NCBI GenBank assembly: GCA_903886975.1
Contig: CAISOB010000029.1
Coordinates: 1-50,867, forward strand
Direction: 5' to 3'
Length of the DNA stretch: 50,867 nt
From: an uncultured beta proteobacterium
GTDB lineage: Bacteria; Pseudomonadota; Gammaproteobacteria; Burkholderiales; Rhodocyclaceae
Each line of letters opens with the position of its first letter. The first letter of the stretch is position 1. The translations under genes were made by a program, and so were the position numbers. The notes under the pieces are model-generated. The model was not told the origin of the DNA. It was given only the letters and a program-made list of their open reading frames with translations, and searched no databases. Shown in pieces: positions 17,876-26,763 of this stretch.

Positions 17876-18640
17876 TCGGCGACGAAACACCCAGCGCGTC
17901 GCCGTCGACGCCTCGGCAACATAGGCATAGCCTTCGTCCGAAAAATCCTTCAGGCCTTCGGCCGCCTTCAGCCGCTTGACCAGTGCCAGGCGCGCCATCA
18001 GACCGCGCGCACGCTTGGCGTAGAAACTGACGACCTTGAAGCGCCCTGCGCTCCAGTCCTCGAACACCGGCGCGATGACCGGCACCGACAGCTTCTTTAC
18101 GGGCACCGCTTTGAAGTATTCCTGCGAAGCCAAATTGACCAGGACGCGTGCCTTGGCTTCCGCCAGCGCCGCATTGAGCGCGGTCACGATGCGCTCGCCC
18201 CAGAAGGCATAGAGATCCTCGCCGCGGTCGTTGGCCAGCCGCGTGCCCATTTCCAGGCGATAGGGCTGGATCAGGTCGAGCGGGCGCAGCAGTCCGTAGA
18301 GTCCCGAGAGCATGCGCAAATGGCCTTGCGCAAAACGCAGCGCGGGCTTTGGCAGCGTCGCCGCAGCCAGCCCGTCATAGACGTCGCCATTGAAGGCGAA
18401 GAGCGCGGGCTTGGCGTTGTCGGGCCGGAAAGGCGGCGCCCAGTCGGCGTAGCGCTTGGTATTCAGCGCTGCGAGCGGGTCGCTGATGTGCATCAGCCGG
18501 CCGAGCTCGGCCGGCGAAAACCGGCGCAGGCGCTTGACCAGCCGTTGTGACTCAGCGAGAAAATCGGGCTGCGTAAACTCGGCGACCGGCGCCGGTGTTG
18601 CGAAGTCGAGCGTCTTGGCCGGGGAAAGAAGAATAATCAT
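17867..18640 (-). CDS. yaaA: Peroxide stress protein YaaA (DUF328 family)
   Basis: 257 residues starting at the ATG at 18640 (MIILLSPAKTLDF). The opening SPAKTLD, the LNTKRYADW segment, LFAFNGDVYDGL, LSGLYGLLRPLD and YRLEMGTRL are hallmarks of YaaA. In Escherichia coli this protein limits intracellular iron damage under peroxide stress. The length is typical. A longer frame upstream of 18640 has no family similarity and was not used. It overlaps the convergent PIN-domain gene by nine bases and is divergent from the DUF2863 gene. Confidence 0.93.
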   Translation of the reverse strand: MIILLSPAKTLDFATPAPVAEFTQPDFLAESQRLVKRLRRFSPAELGRLMHISDPLAALNTKRYADWAPPFRPDNAKPALFAFNGDVYDGLAAATLPKPALRFAQGHLRMLSGLYGLLRPLDLIQPYRLEMGTRLANDRGEDLYAFWGERIVTALNAALAEAKARVLVNLASQEYFKAVPVKKLSVPVIAPVFEDWSAGRFKVVSFYAKRARGLMARLALVKRLKAAEGLKDFSDEGYAYVAEASTATRWVFRRRLA

Positions 18641-18739
18641 ATTGGGAATCCATCCTTGAATGCGCTGCGCAATTATGCCTGTGCGGCTGCAAGAATGCGG
18701 TACACCTCGGGAGCCTGCCATCGTTTTGGCCCTTCCCTT

Positions 18740-18747
18740 GGTACAAT
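18740..18747 (+). promoter_or_regulatory. Candidate extended -10 promoter for the DUF2863-biotin operon
   Basis: TGGTACAAT spans 18739-18747 and ends 27 bases before the start of the DUF2863 gene. It fits an extended -10 element (TGnTACAAT). No good -35 hexamer lies 17 bases further upstream, which such promoters do not strictly need. Confidence 0.4.
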
Positions 18748-18774
18748 AGCGGATTGTCTTGCGCAGGCCCCAAC

Positions 18775-19950
18775 ATGAAACGCAACCGTCTCTCCGCGCG
18801 CAAGCGCATCTCGGCCGACGCCAGCGAACTAGGCCGCCTGGCAACGTGCCTGGCCGAATCCGGCGGCAAGCTGGAGGACGCGTTCTGGGAAAAGCAGCTC
18901 GCCGAACTCGTCGACAAACTGCTGCACGACGGCGCCGAAGACGACCTCAACGCTTCGCTCGATCGCCTCTTCGATTCGCATGCCGCGGCACACGACTGCC
19001 TGGCCGACCTGATCGAATCGCGCGCCGAATGCTGCGTGCTGTCGCACCAGGGACAGGAATTCGATATCCTGCTGTTCAACGTGCCGCTGCTCGCCTGGTC
19101 GCGCTTTTCGATCCCGGCCGGAACGATCCCCAAGAGCACGCTGCAGACGCTCAAGGTGCATCTCGCCGCCCATGTCTTTTCAGCGGGCGCGCAACTCGCG
19201 CTCGCCGATTATCTGTACAGCCCCGACCAGTTGCCGCGCAGCTTCGTCGACACCTGGCAATTGATGCGCGACCTCGGCAGTGCGGCGCTGTGCAACAGCG
19301 CCCTCAAGCTCGACCTCTCGGTGCTGCCCGAAACCAACCAGTTCCTCTCCGATACGCGCTATTTGATCGGCGCAATCGCCGTGCCGCGCGGCATGCCGCT
19401 GTTCCGCTGGAACGAGTCGGACCGCTGCACGCGCGAAACGGCGCTCAAGGAATGGGTCAAACAGGGCGGCCCCTGCCTCGAACCGCTGCTTACCGGCTGC
19501 GCCTTCCAGCCACTGCTCGCCGACGCCTATCACGCCGCCTGCCGTACTGCCGACATGGCTTCGCGCCCCTACTCGCTGCACGCCTCGGTGGCTTTCCTGC
19601 AGACCACGCTCGGCAAATCGGCCGAGGCGCTGCGCGCCATCGTCGGCGGCTTTCACGACAAGCGGCTCGAGGAATACCGCATCGGCTTCGGGCCGCGCGA
19701 TGACGATGCCGTATTTCATGGCGTCGTCTGGCCGCTGCTCGGCGCCGAAGATGAAACGACGGACGTCGTCGGCGAAATCGAAGCGCTGCTGCGGGAAGCC
19801 GGACTCAAGGAAGTGCTCGTGCACAGCCAGCAGTTTCCGTTCGAATTCTGCGACGACTGCGGCGCGCCGCTCTACCCGAATCTCGAGGGCGAAACGGTGC
19901 ACGCCGAAATGCCCGAACAGAACAATGCGCCGTCGCAGACCCTGCATTGA
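18775..19950 (+). CDS. DUF2863 family protein
   Basis: 391 residues from the ATG at 18775 (MKRNRLSARKRI). The sequence is that of the DUF2863 family, which is nearly confined to betaproteobacteria and has no known function. No signal peptide or membrane segment is visible. The C-terminal part has a CDDCGAPLYPN segment, a possible metal site, followed by an acidic tail. The start codon of bioA is nine bases after its stop, so the two are likely co-transcribed, although a role in biotin synthesis is not established. Confidence 0.85.
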   Translation: MKRNRLSARKRISADASELGRLATCLAESGGKLEDAFWEKQLAELVDKLLHDGAEDDLNASLDRLFDSHAAAHDCLADLIESRAECCVLSHQGQEFDILLFNVPLLAWSRFSIPAGTIPKSTLQTLKVHLAAHVFSAGAQLALADYLYSPDQLPRSFVDTWQLMRDLGSAALCNSALKLDLSVLPETNQFLSDTRYLIGAIAVPRGMPLFRWNESDRCTRETALKEWVKQGGPCLEPLLTGCAFQPLLADAYHAACRTADMASRPYSLHASVAFLQTTLGKSAEALRAIVGGFHDKRLEEYRIGFGPRDDDAVFHGVVWPLLGAEDETTDVVGEIEALLREAGLKEVLVHSQQFPFEFCDDCGAPLYPNLEGETVHAEMPEQNNAPSQTLH

Positions 19951-19959
19951 TCTGAAGTA

Positions 19960-21285
19960 ATGCGCAACGCCGATCTGCTGCAGCGCAGCCTCAAAGCGGT
20001 CTGGCATCCGTGCACGCAAATGAAGCAGCATGCGTCGGCCGATTTGCCGTTGATCCCGATTGCCCGCGGCGAAGGCGTCTGGCTGTACGACTTCGACGGC
20101 AGGCGCTATCTCGACGGCATCAGTTCGTGGTGGGTCAATCTCTTCGGCCACTGCAACCCGCGCATCAACGCGGCGCTGCGCGAACAGCTCGAAACGCTCG
20201 AGCACGTCATTCTCGCCGGCTTCACGCAGCAGCCGGTGGTCGAACTGTCCGAGCGCCTCGCGGCACTCACCGGCGGCGCACTCGGCCATTGTTTTTACGC
20301 CTCGGACGGCGCCTCGGCGACCGAGATCGCACTCAAGATGTCCTTCCACTTCTGGCGCAATCGCGGCCGCCCCGGGAAACAGGATTTTCTCTGTCTCTCC
20401 GGCAGCTATCACGGCGAAACCGTCGGCGCGCTGGCGGTCACCGATGTGGCGCTGTTCCGCGACGCTTACGCACCGCTCTTGCGCAGCGCGGCGACCGTGC
20501 CCAGCCCCGACGCGCGGGAGGCGCGTGACGGCGAGACCGCCACCGACGTGGCACGTCGCGCCGCCGCCGCGCTCGAACGCCACCTCGAGCAGCATCACGC
20601 GCATCTCGCCGCGCTGATCGTCGAACCGCTGGTCCAATGCGCGAGCGGCATGGTCATGTACGACCCCGAATACCTGCGCCTGGCGCGCGCCCTCTGCGAC
20701 CGCTTCGAGGTGCATCTGATCTGCGACGAAATCGCCGTCGGCTGCGGCCGCACCGGCACTTTCTTCGCGCACGAGCAGGCGGCGATCAGACCGGACTTTC
20801 TCTGCCTGTCGAAAGGCATCTCGGGAGGCTACCTGCCGCTCTCCATCGTGCTCAGCACCGATGCGGTCTATGCGGCTTTCTACGATGACGCGACCGCGCG
20901 CGGATTTCTCCACTCGCACTCCTACACCGGCAACGCGCTGGCCTGTCGCACCGCACTGGCGACCCTCGACATCTTCGCCGCCAATGAGGTACTCGAACGG
21001 AACAAGCTGCGCGCGGTGAAGCTTGCCGCGTCACTGGCGCCGCTCGCCGGGCACGCCCAGGTTCGCCACCTGCGCCGGCGCGGCATGATCCTGGCCTTCG
21101 ACGTCGAGACGGCCGACGCCGCCTTCCCGCGCCGCTTCTATCGCGCCGCGCTGGCCCGCGAAGCGCTGATCCGCCCGATCGGCAATACCGTCTACCTGAT
21201 GCCGCCCTACATCATCAGCGACGAAGAAATCGCCCACCTCGGGCAGGCCGTCGCCGGGGCACTGGAAGAAGCGCTAAGCGCATGA
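19960..21285 (+). CDS. bioA: Adenosylmethionine-8-amino-7-oxononanoate aminotransferase BioA
   Basis: 441 residues of class III aminotransferase type. BioA converts KAPA to DAPA in biotin synthesis with S-adenosylmethionine as amino donor. Marks include WHPCTQMKQH near the N-terminus, ISSWWVNLFGH, the PLP-phosphate segment SDGASATEIALKM, the DEIAVGCGRTG loop and the PLP lysine in LSKGISGGYLPL. WHPCTQM and ISSWW distinguish BioA from other members of the class. It opens the biotin genes proper and overlaps bioF by four bases. Confidence 0.95.
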   Translation: MRNADLLQRSLKAVWHPCTQMKQHASADLPLIPIARGEGVWLYDFDGRRYLDGISSWWVNLFGHCNPRINAALREQLETLEHVILAGFTQQPVVELSERLAALTGGALGHCFYASDGASATEIALKMSFHFWRNRGRPGKQDFLCLSGSYHGETVGALAVTDVALFRDAYAPLLRSAATVPSPDAREARDGETATDVARRAAAALERHLEQHHAHLAALIVEPLVQCASGMVMYDPEYLRLARALCDRFEVHLICDEIAVGCGRTGTFFAHEQAAIRPDFLCLSKGISGGYLPLSIVLSTDAVYAAFYDDATARGFLHSHSYTGNALACRTALATLDIFAANEVLERNKLRAVKLAASLAPLAGHAQVRHLRRRGMILAFDVETADAAFPRRFYRAALAREALIRPIGNTVYLMPPYIISDEEIAHLGQAVAGALEEALSA

Positions 21286-22436
21286 TCTTCGATGACTTGA
21301 AGGGCCAACTCGGCGCGCTCGGGAAGAATGGCCTCGAGCGCCGCCGGCGCACCCTGCAAGCGCCTTGCGGGCCGCTGGCGCGTGTAGACGGACGCGAGCT
21401 CATCAGCTTCTGCAGCAACGATTACCTCGGGCTGGCCAGCGACCCGGCGCTGATCGCCGCGGCTTGCGCCGGCGCACAACGCTGGGGCGTCGGCAGCGGC
21501 GCTTCGCACCTCGTCAGCGGTCATCTCGAACCGCACCAGGCGCTCGAAGAACGGCTCGCCGAATTTACGGGCTTTCCGCGCGCGCTGCTCTTTTCAACCG
21601 GCTACCTCGCCAATCTCGGCATCGTCCCGGCGCTCGTCGGGCGCGGCGACGCGGTCTTTGCCGACAAGCTCAACCACGCTTCGCTGATCGATGCCGTGCA
21701 GCTCGCGCGCGCCGACAGCCGGCGCTACGCGCACGGCGATCTCGCCGCGCTCGAGCGCCTGCTCGCGGCGAGCGGTGCCAAACGCAAGCTGATCCTCAGC
21801 GACGCGGTATTCAGCATGGACGGCGATCTCGCGCCGCTGCCGGGACTGCTCGAACTCGCCGAGCGCTTCGACGCCTGGCTGCTCATCGACGACGCGCACG
21901 GCTTCGGCGTGCTCGGCGCGCAGGGGCGCGGCAGCCTGTCGCATTTCGGCATTGCGGCCTCGCCGCGCATCCTCTACATGGGAACACTCGGCAAAGCGGC
22001 GGGCGCTTCCGGCGCCTTCGTCGCCGCCGATGCTGATGTCATCGAGTGGCTGATGCAGCGGGCGCGCACCTACATGTTCACCACCGGCGCCAGCCCGGTC
22101 ATGGCCAGCGCGCTGCTGGCCAGCGTCGACCTCATCGAGCAGGGCGACGCGCGGCGCGCCCAGCTGCGGCTGCTGGCCGCGCAACTGCAGGCAGGCCTTG
22201 CCGACACGCGCTGGCGGCTTGCGGCCTCACCGACGGCGATCCAGCCGCTCCTGATCGGCGACAACTTCGAAACCCTGCGCGTCGCCGACGCGCTCTTTGC
22301 CGACGGCCTGTGGGTGCCGGCGATCCGCCCGCCGACCGTGGCCAAAGGCAGTGCGCGCTTGCGCATATCGCTCTCCGCCGCGCACGGTGCAGAGCAGGTG
22401 GCAAGGCTCGTCGAGGCGCTGCGAAAGCTCGCATGA
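21282..22436 (+). CDS. bioF: 8-amino-7-oxononanoate synthase BioF
   Basis: 384 residues. BioF condenses pimeloyl-ACP with alanine to give KAPA, with loss of CO2 and ACP. Family marks include FCSNDYLGLA, GSGASHLVSGH, LFSTGYLANLG, DDAHGFGVLG and the PLP lysine in GTLGKAAGASGAF. The start overlaps the bioA stop by four bases and the stop overlaps the bioH start by four bases, so translation is probably coupled along the operon. Length is as expected. Confidence 0.96.
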   Translation: MIFDDLKGQLGALGKNGLERRRRTLQAPCGPLARVDGRELISFCSNDYLGLASDPALIAAACAGAQRWGVGSGASHLVSGHLEPHQALEERLAEFTGFPRALLFSTGYLANLGIVPALVGRGDAVFADKLNHASLIDAVQLARADSRRYAHGDLAALERLLAASGAKRKLILSDAVFSMDGDLAPLPGLLELAERFDAWLLIDDAHGFGVLGAQGRGSLSHFGIAASPRILYMGTLGKAAGASGAFVAADADVIEWLMQRARTYMFTTGASPVMASALLASVDLIEQGDARRAQLRLLAAQLQAGLADTRWRLAASPTAIQPLLIGDNFETLRVADALFADGLWVPAIRPPTVAKGSARLRISLSAAHGAEQVARLVEALRKLA

Positions 22437-23233
22437 GGACGGGTTCGCTGCAGATTGAAAGCCTCGGCGAAGGCCGCGGCGGCGACCTCGCGCTGGTGCA
22501 CGGCTGGGGACTCGGCAAGGCGGTGTGGCAACCGGTGATCGCCGCGCTCAGTCAACGCTTTCGCCTGCATCTTGTCGATCTGCCGGGCTACGGAGCGTTT
22601 GACGAAACAACCCTCGCGACTTCAGCCGGCTTTACGCCGACGGCGCAAGCACTCGTTGACCGCCTGCCGGCCGGCACGGCGCTCTGCGGCTGGTCGCTCG
22701 GCGGCCTGCTGGCGCTGCAAGCTACGCTGCTCGCGCCGCGGCACTTCAACCGGCTGATCCTCGTCGGCGCGTCGCCGTGCTTTGCACAGCGTGCCGACTG
22801 GCGCTGTGCCCAGCCGCCGGCACTGCTCGACGCGTTCGGCAACGCAGTCGCCAGTGACGCGCCGCTCGCCCTGCGGCGCTTCGTCGCGCTGCTCAACCAG
22901 GGCGACGCCAGCGCGCGCGCCATCACCGGCCGCCTGGCCAAGCTGGCCGCGACGCCGCCGGCCGGCGCAACGCTCGCGCAGGGCCTGGCCTGGCTGCGCG
23001 AAATCGATTTGCGGCAAGCGCTGCAATCCGCCGCCCTCGCCTTGCCGGCACTGCTGATTCATGGCCGGTGCGATACGATGATTCCCTATGCCGCTGCGGA
23101 GTGGCTGCACGGGGAGTTGCCCATTTCGCGAATCGAAATATTCGATGCCGCCGCCCACGCGCCCTTTCTCAGCGATCCCGAACGCTTTGCCGATCTGACA
23201 GCCGATTTCTGCCATGCACCCGTCGCCGATTAA
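22433..23233 (+). CDS. bioH: Pimeloyl-ACP methyl ester carboxylesterase BioH
   Basis: 266 residues with an alpha/beta-hydrolase fold. The catalytic triad is S88 in CGWSLGG, D214 in GRCDTMIP and H242 in AAAHAPFLSDP. The N-terminal HGWGLGKAVW supplies the oxyanion hole region and is typical of BioH. The enzyme removes the methyl group added by BioC once the pimeloyl chain is complete. The ATG at 22433 overlaps the bioF stop. The gene overlaps bioC by 20 bases. Confidence 0.93.
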   Translation: MRTGSLQIESLGEGRGGDLALVHGWGLGKAVWQPVIAALSQRFRLHLVDLPGYGAFDETTLATSAGFTPTAQALVDRLPAGTALCGWSLGGLLALQATLLAPRHFNRLILVGASPCFAQRADWRCAQPPALLDAFGNAVASDAPLALRRFVALLNQGDASARAITGRLAKLAATPPAGATLAQGLAWLREIDLRQALQSAALALPALLIHGRCDTMIPYAAAEWLHGELPISRIEIFDAAAHAPFLSDPERFADLTADFCHAPVAD

Positions 23234-23990
23234 GCAACGCATCCGCGAGTCTTTCGATCGCGCCGCCGCCACCTACGACGCGGCGGCCGTCGTTCAGCGC
23301 CGCGTATGCGATCGCTTGCTCGCCGAATTCAAACAGCCTTCACCGGCCACGCCCCGGCGCATCCTCGACGCCGGCTGTGGCACCGGTTACGCGGCGCGCC
23401 TGCTGCGGCGGCGGTGGCCCGAGGCGCATCTCACCGGCGTCGATTTCGCGCCGGCGATGCTAGCGCGCGCGCGCCACGATACGGATCTCTGTTGCGCCGC
23501 CGACATCGAGGCGCTGCCTTTTGCCGACCGGCGCTTCGATCTCTGGTGGTCTAGCCTGACGATTCAGTGGTGCGACACGGCCAAGGTCTTCGCCGAGGCC
23601 GCGCGCGTTCTTGAGCCCGCAGGCCGGCTGGCGGTCAGCACCCTCGGACCGGACACCTTCTCCGAACTGCGCGCAGCCTTTGCCGGCGTCGACCGGCATC
23701 GCCACACGCTGCCCTTTGATACAGCCGAAGCGCTGGTCGCAGCGCTGACGCAGGCGGGATTCGACCGCGTCACGCTGCGCCGCGAACAGCACATCGTTTA
23801 CTATCCCGACCTGATCACTCTGCTGCGCGCCGTCAAGGCCATCGGCGCGCACAACGTCGGCGCCGGCGCGCGGCGCGGCATGATGGGGCGCGCCGCCTGG
23901 CAAAAGCTCGAAGCCGCCTACGAACAGCAGCGCCAGGCGGCCGGGCTGCCGGCAAGTTACGACGTCATTTTGGGGTACGCGAGCAAATGA
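23214..23990 (+). CDS. bioC: Malonyl-ACP O-methyltransferase BioC
   Basis: 258 residues. The SAM-binding motif is ILDAGCGTGYAARLL (about 47-61), followed by VDFAPAMLARAR and the DLWWSSLTIQWC segment typical of BioC. It methylates malonyl-ACP so that fatty acid synthesis can build a pimeloyl chain. The N-terminal IRESFDRAAATYDAAAVVQ is also characteristic. The start lies 20 bases inside bioH and the end overlaps bioD by four bases. Confidence 0.94.
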   Translation: MHPSPIKQRIRESFDRAAATYDAAAVVQRRVCDRLLAEFKQPSPATPRRILDAGCGTGYAARLLRRRWPEAHLTGVDFAPAMLARARHDTDLCCAADIEALPFADRRFDLWWSSLTIQWCDTAKVFAEAARVLEPAGRLAVSTLGPDTFSELRAAFAGVDRHRHTLPFDTAEALVAALTQAGFDRVTLRREQHIVYYPDLITLLRAVKAIGAHNVGAGARRGMMGRAAWQKLEAAYEQQRQAAGLPASYDVILGYASK

Positions 23991-24652
23991 GCCCACCGAA
24001 CAAGCCTGCCTGGTTCGTCACCGGCACCGATACCGAAGTCGGCAAGACCTTCGTTTGCTGCGCGCTGCTGCACGCCTTGCGCAAGCAGGGCATCAAGGCA
24101 GTCGGCATGAAACCGGTCGCCGCCGGGACCGATGCCGCCGGCAGGAACGCGGACGTCGAGCGGCTGCTCGCCGCCTCCGCCATGCAGGCTCCGCGCGAGC
24201 TCGTCAATCCCTATCTCTTCCAGCCGGCCATTGCACCGCACATTGCCGCGGCGCAGGCTGGCGTAGCCATCGACATCGCGCGTATCGTCACCGCTTTCGC
24301 GGCGCTCTCCGACCGGGCCGACGCGGTGCTGGTCGAAGGCGTCGGCGGCTTCTGCGTTCCGCTTGGCGCACATCTGGACACCGCCGACCTGGCCGCCCGG
24401 CTCGATTTGCCAATCGTCCTCGTCGTCGGCATGCGACTGGGTTGCATCAACCATGCGCTGCTCACGCAGCAGGCCATAGGCGCGCGCCGCTTGCAGCTCT
24501 GCGGCTGGGTCGCCAACCGCATCGACGCGAAGATGACCTGCTTCGAGGAGAATCTGGCGGCGCTCAGCGAGCGCATCGCGGCGCCGCTGCTCGGCGTCAT
24601 CCCGGCGAACAGCACGGTGGCGCAGGCGGCAAGGCTGCTACGTTGCCCCTGA
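23987..24652 (+). CDS. bioD: Dethiobiotin synthetase BioD
   Basis: 221 residues. The P-loop is GTDTEVGKTFV (about 12-22), followed by KPVAAGTD and the VEGVGGFCVPL loop, all typical of BioD. It closes the ureido ring of dethiobiotin using CO2 and ATP. It is the last gene of the operon; bioB, for the final sulfur insertion, is not in the window. The last 15 bases overlap the end of the convergent HPt gene. Confidence 0.95.
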   Translation: MSPPNKPAWFVTGTDTEVGKTFVCCALLHALRKQGIKAVGMKPVAAGTDAAGRNADVERLLAASAMQAPRELVNPYLFQPAIAPHIAAAQAGVAIDIARIVTAFAALSDRADAVLVEGVGGFCVPLGAHLDTADLAARLDLPIVLVVGMRLGCINHALLTQQAIGARRLQLCGWVANRIDAKMTCFEENLAALSERIAAPLLGVIPANSTVAQAARLLRCP

Positions 24653-24997
24653 AGCGCCCTCGGTCGCGAGCGCCGCAACCAGCCGCTTGACGGCGGCGAC
24701 GAGTTCATCGGTCAGCGCTTGCGCGCCGTCAAAATTGCCCGAGGCGGCGAGTTCCTCGAGACGCAACGCCAGCAACCGGCCCGCTTCGTAAGAAAAAGTC
24801 GCGAGCATGCTTTTCACGGTATGCGCTTCGCGCCGCAGAGCCGCCATATCGGCCGCCCGCACGGCCGCTTCGAGCGCCGCGCAATAGCCGGCGCTGCTCT
24901 CGATGAACAGGCTCGCGACGCTGACATAGAGCGCTTCATCACCGCCCAAACGCTCGATCGCTTCGGCGCGGTGGTACAACGCATTGACGCTCAACAC
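24638..24997 (-). CDS. Stand-alone HPt (histidine phosphotransfer) domain protein
   Basis: 119 residues forming one HPt helical bundle. The phosphorylated histidine is H59 in REAHTVKSMLATFSYEAG, close to the consensus AHxLKGxxxxxG, although the residue after Lys is Ser instead of Gly. It would pass phosphate between receiver domains. It lies 29 bases downstream of the HD-GYP response regulator on the same strand, so they are probably co-transcribed and may exchange phosphate. Neither has a kinase beside it; the hybrid kinase at 14579-16726, which lacks its own HPt, is one possible partner, but that is speculative. Confidence 0.85.
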   Translation of the reverse strand: MLSVNALYHRAEAIERLGGDEALYVSVASLFIESSAGYCAALEAAVRAADMAALRREAHTVKSMLATFSYEAGRLLALRLEELAASGNFDGAQALTDELVAAVKRLVAALATEGASGAT

Positions 24998-25026
24998 AGC
25001 TCTCCTTCTCCCCGACCGGCGGCGTT

Positions 25027-26076
25027 TTACAGCAAGGGAATTTCGGCATCCTGAAACTGCGCATAGACATCGAGAACCTCACCCCAGCTCGCGAGGAAAG
25101 CCTCGACGCAGCTCGGATCGAAGTGACCGGCGGTGTCGCGCAAATAGGCCGCCGCGCGGTCCACGGGCCACGGCCGCTTGTACGGGCGCTCCGAGGTCAG
25201 CGCATCGAACACATCGGCAACCGCGACGATGCGCCCGAAGAGCGGTATCGCCTCGCCCGCGGTGCCATAGGGATAGCCGGAGCCGTCATATTTTTCGTGA
25301 TGCGAAATGGCGATCGAAGCCCCGGCCTGCAGTATCGTCGACTCGCTGCCCTTGAGCAGCTCGAAGCCTATCGTCGCATGGGTCATCATCACCGCCGATT
25401 CTTCCGGCGTCAGGTTCGACGGCTTGAGCAGGATGAAATCGGGAATCCCGATCTTGCCGACGTCATGCATCGGCGCGGCCTGCAGAACGAGTTGCTGATC
25501 CTCGGGGGAGAGGCCCAGGCGGCCGGCGATCAGGCAGGAATAGTGCGCCATGCGCTGGATATGCGCGCCGGTTTCCGGATCGCGGAATTCAGCCGCGCGC
25601 GACATGCGGAACAGCAATTCCTGTTCGCGGGCATGGATGGCCGCGGTCGCCTTGGCAACTTCTTCGGCCAGCCACGAGGCCTTGTCGGCGAGCTTCTTGC
25701 GGCTTGCCCCGAGCGCCAGCATGTTGCGCACGCGCGCCGAGAATTCGATGCGATCGACCGGCTTGGTCAGGAAATCGGTCGCACCGATTTCCAGCGCCTC
25801 GTAGCGGATGTCTTTGTCATCATTGGCGGTGATCATCAGAATCGGTACTTCTTCGCGCCCGGGGATGGCGCGCAACAGCGAGATGAAGCGCAGGCCGTCC
25901 ATTTCCGGCATCATGTAATCGACGACGATCAGATCGGGCAAGTTCTCCGAACACCATTCCAGCCCTTTCGGCGACTCCTGAAAAACCAGCGGTTCGCAGC
26001 TGCCCAGCTTGCTGACCAGGACACGAAACAGGGTCAGATTGATTTCGCTGTCATCGATGATGGCGATTCGGTTCAT
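25027..26076 (-). CDS. Response regulator with HD-GYP phosphodiesterase domain
   Basis: 349 residues. The receiver domain (1-120) has D8-D9 and phosphoacceptor D53 in VVDYMMPEMDG, with K106 in FLTKPVDR. A helical linker (122-160) leads to the HD-GYP domain: HD at 204-205 in MHDVGKIGIPD, ISHHEKYDGSGYPYG with GYP at 267-269, and ADVFDALTSERPYK. Such proteins hydrolyse c-di-GMP under control of phosphorylation. The ATG at 26076 is preferred over a GTG at 26088 because GGAGAACGG sits just upstream. The HPt gene follows. Together with the GGDEF-EAL protein this gives the window two c-di-GMP enzymes. Confidence 0.94.
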   Translation of the reverse strand: MNRIAIIDDSEINLTLFRVLVSKLGSCEPLVFQESPKGLEWCSENLPDLIVVDYMMPEMDGLRFISLLRAIPGREEVPILMITANDDKDIRYEALEIGATDFLTKPVDRIEFSARVRNMLALGASRKKLADKASWLAEEVAKATAAIHAREQELLFRMSRAAEFRDPETGAHIQRMAHYSCLIAGRLGLSPEDQQLVLQAAPMHDVGKIGIPDFILLKPSNLTPEESAVMMTHATIGFELLKGSESTILQAGASIAISHHEKYDGSGYPYGTAGEAIPLFGRIVAVADVFDALTSERPYKRPWPVDRAAAYLRDTAGHFDPSCVEAFLASWGEVLDVYAQFQDAEIPLL

Positions 26077-26140
26077 TCCGTTCTCCACGCGCGTGCGCCG
26101 AGTATAGCAAAGTCATAAAGCCGGAACATGGATAGGCAAA

Positions 26141-26170
26141 TTGGCAAGGAAGTTGATAATCGGCCATAAT
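26141..26170 (+). promoter_or_regulatory. Candidate sigma-70 promoter for the yciB operon
   Basis: TTGGCA at 26141-26146 and CATAAT at 26165-26170 are separated by 18 bases, and the yciB start follows 26 bases later. Each hexamer differs from the consensus in one position. Confidence 0.5.
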
Positions 26171-26196
26171 CTGCCGATCTTTTCGCTGGCCGCCCC

Positions 26197-26763
26197 ATGA
26201 AATTCCTCTTCGATCTTTTCCCGGTAATCCTCTTCTTCATTGCGTTCAAGCTGGGCGGCAGTTACGCGGCTCCCGGCGAAGCGATATACGTCGCGACCAC
26301 TGTGGCCATTGTAGCCACCTTTCTCCAGATCGGCTGGTCATGGTTCAGACACCGCAAGGTAGACACCATGCTCTGGATGAGCCTCGTCATCATCACCGTG
26401 TTCGGTGGCATGACACTGATTTTTCATGACGAAACCTTCATCAAATGGAAGCCGACGGTGCTCTACTGGTCCTTCGCCGGGGCCCTCGCCGGCAGCGCGG
26501 TGCTCCTCAAGAAGAATCTGATTCGCGCCGTGCTCGCCGAGCAATTCACACTGCCCGAAGCCATCTGGCGGCGGCTCAACTGGTCGTGGGTCGCGTTCTT
26601 CTTTTGCATGGGCGTGGCCAACCTCGCCGTCGCTTTCGCCCTAAACTTTTCCACCGACGAGTGGGTCAATTTCAAGGTCTTTGGCGGCATCGGCCTGATG
26701 CTGGTGTTCGCGCTCGCCCAGGGACTCCTGCTGTCAAAGTATATCGATGAGGAGAACAAGTGA
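26197..26763 (+). CDS. yciB: Inner-membrane septation protein A family (YciB/IspZ)
   Basis: 188 residues with about five hydrophobic segments. The opening [19 protein letters not shown] and the internal [13 protein letters not shown] and FKVFGGIGL segments are characteristic. YciB proteins are inner-membrane proteins linked to cell-envelope and septum integrity. It is the first gene of an operon with a yciI-like gene, bolA and a parvulin isomerase. Its stop overlaps the next start by one base (TGATG). Confidence 0.94.
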   Translation: MKFLFDLFPVILFFIAFKLGGSYAAPGEAIYVATTVAIVATFLQIGWSWFRHRKVDTMLWMSLVIITVFGGMTLIFHDETFIKWKPTVLYWSFAGALAGSAVLLKKNLIRAVLAEQFTLPEAIWRRLNWSWVAFFFCMGVANLAVAFALNFSTDEWVNFKVFGGIGLMLVFALAQGLLLSKYIDEENK

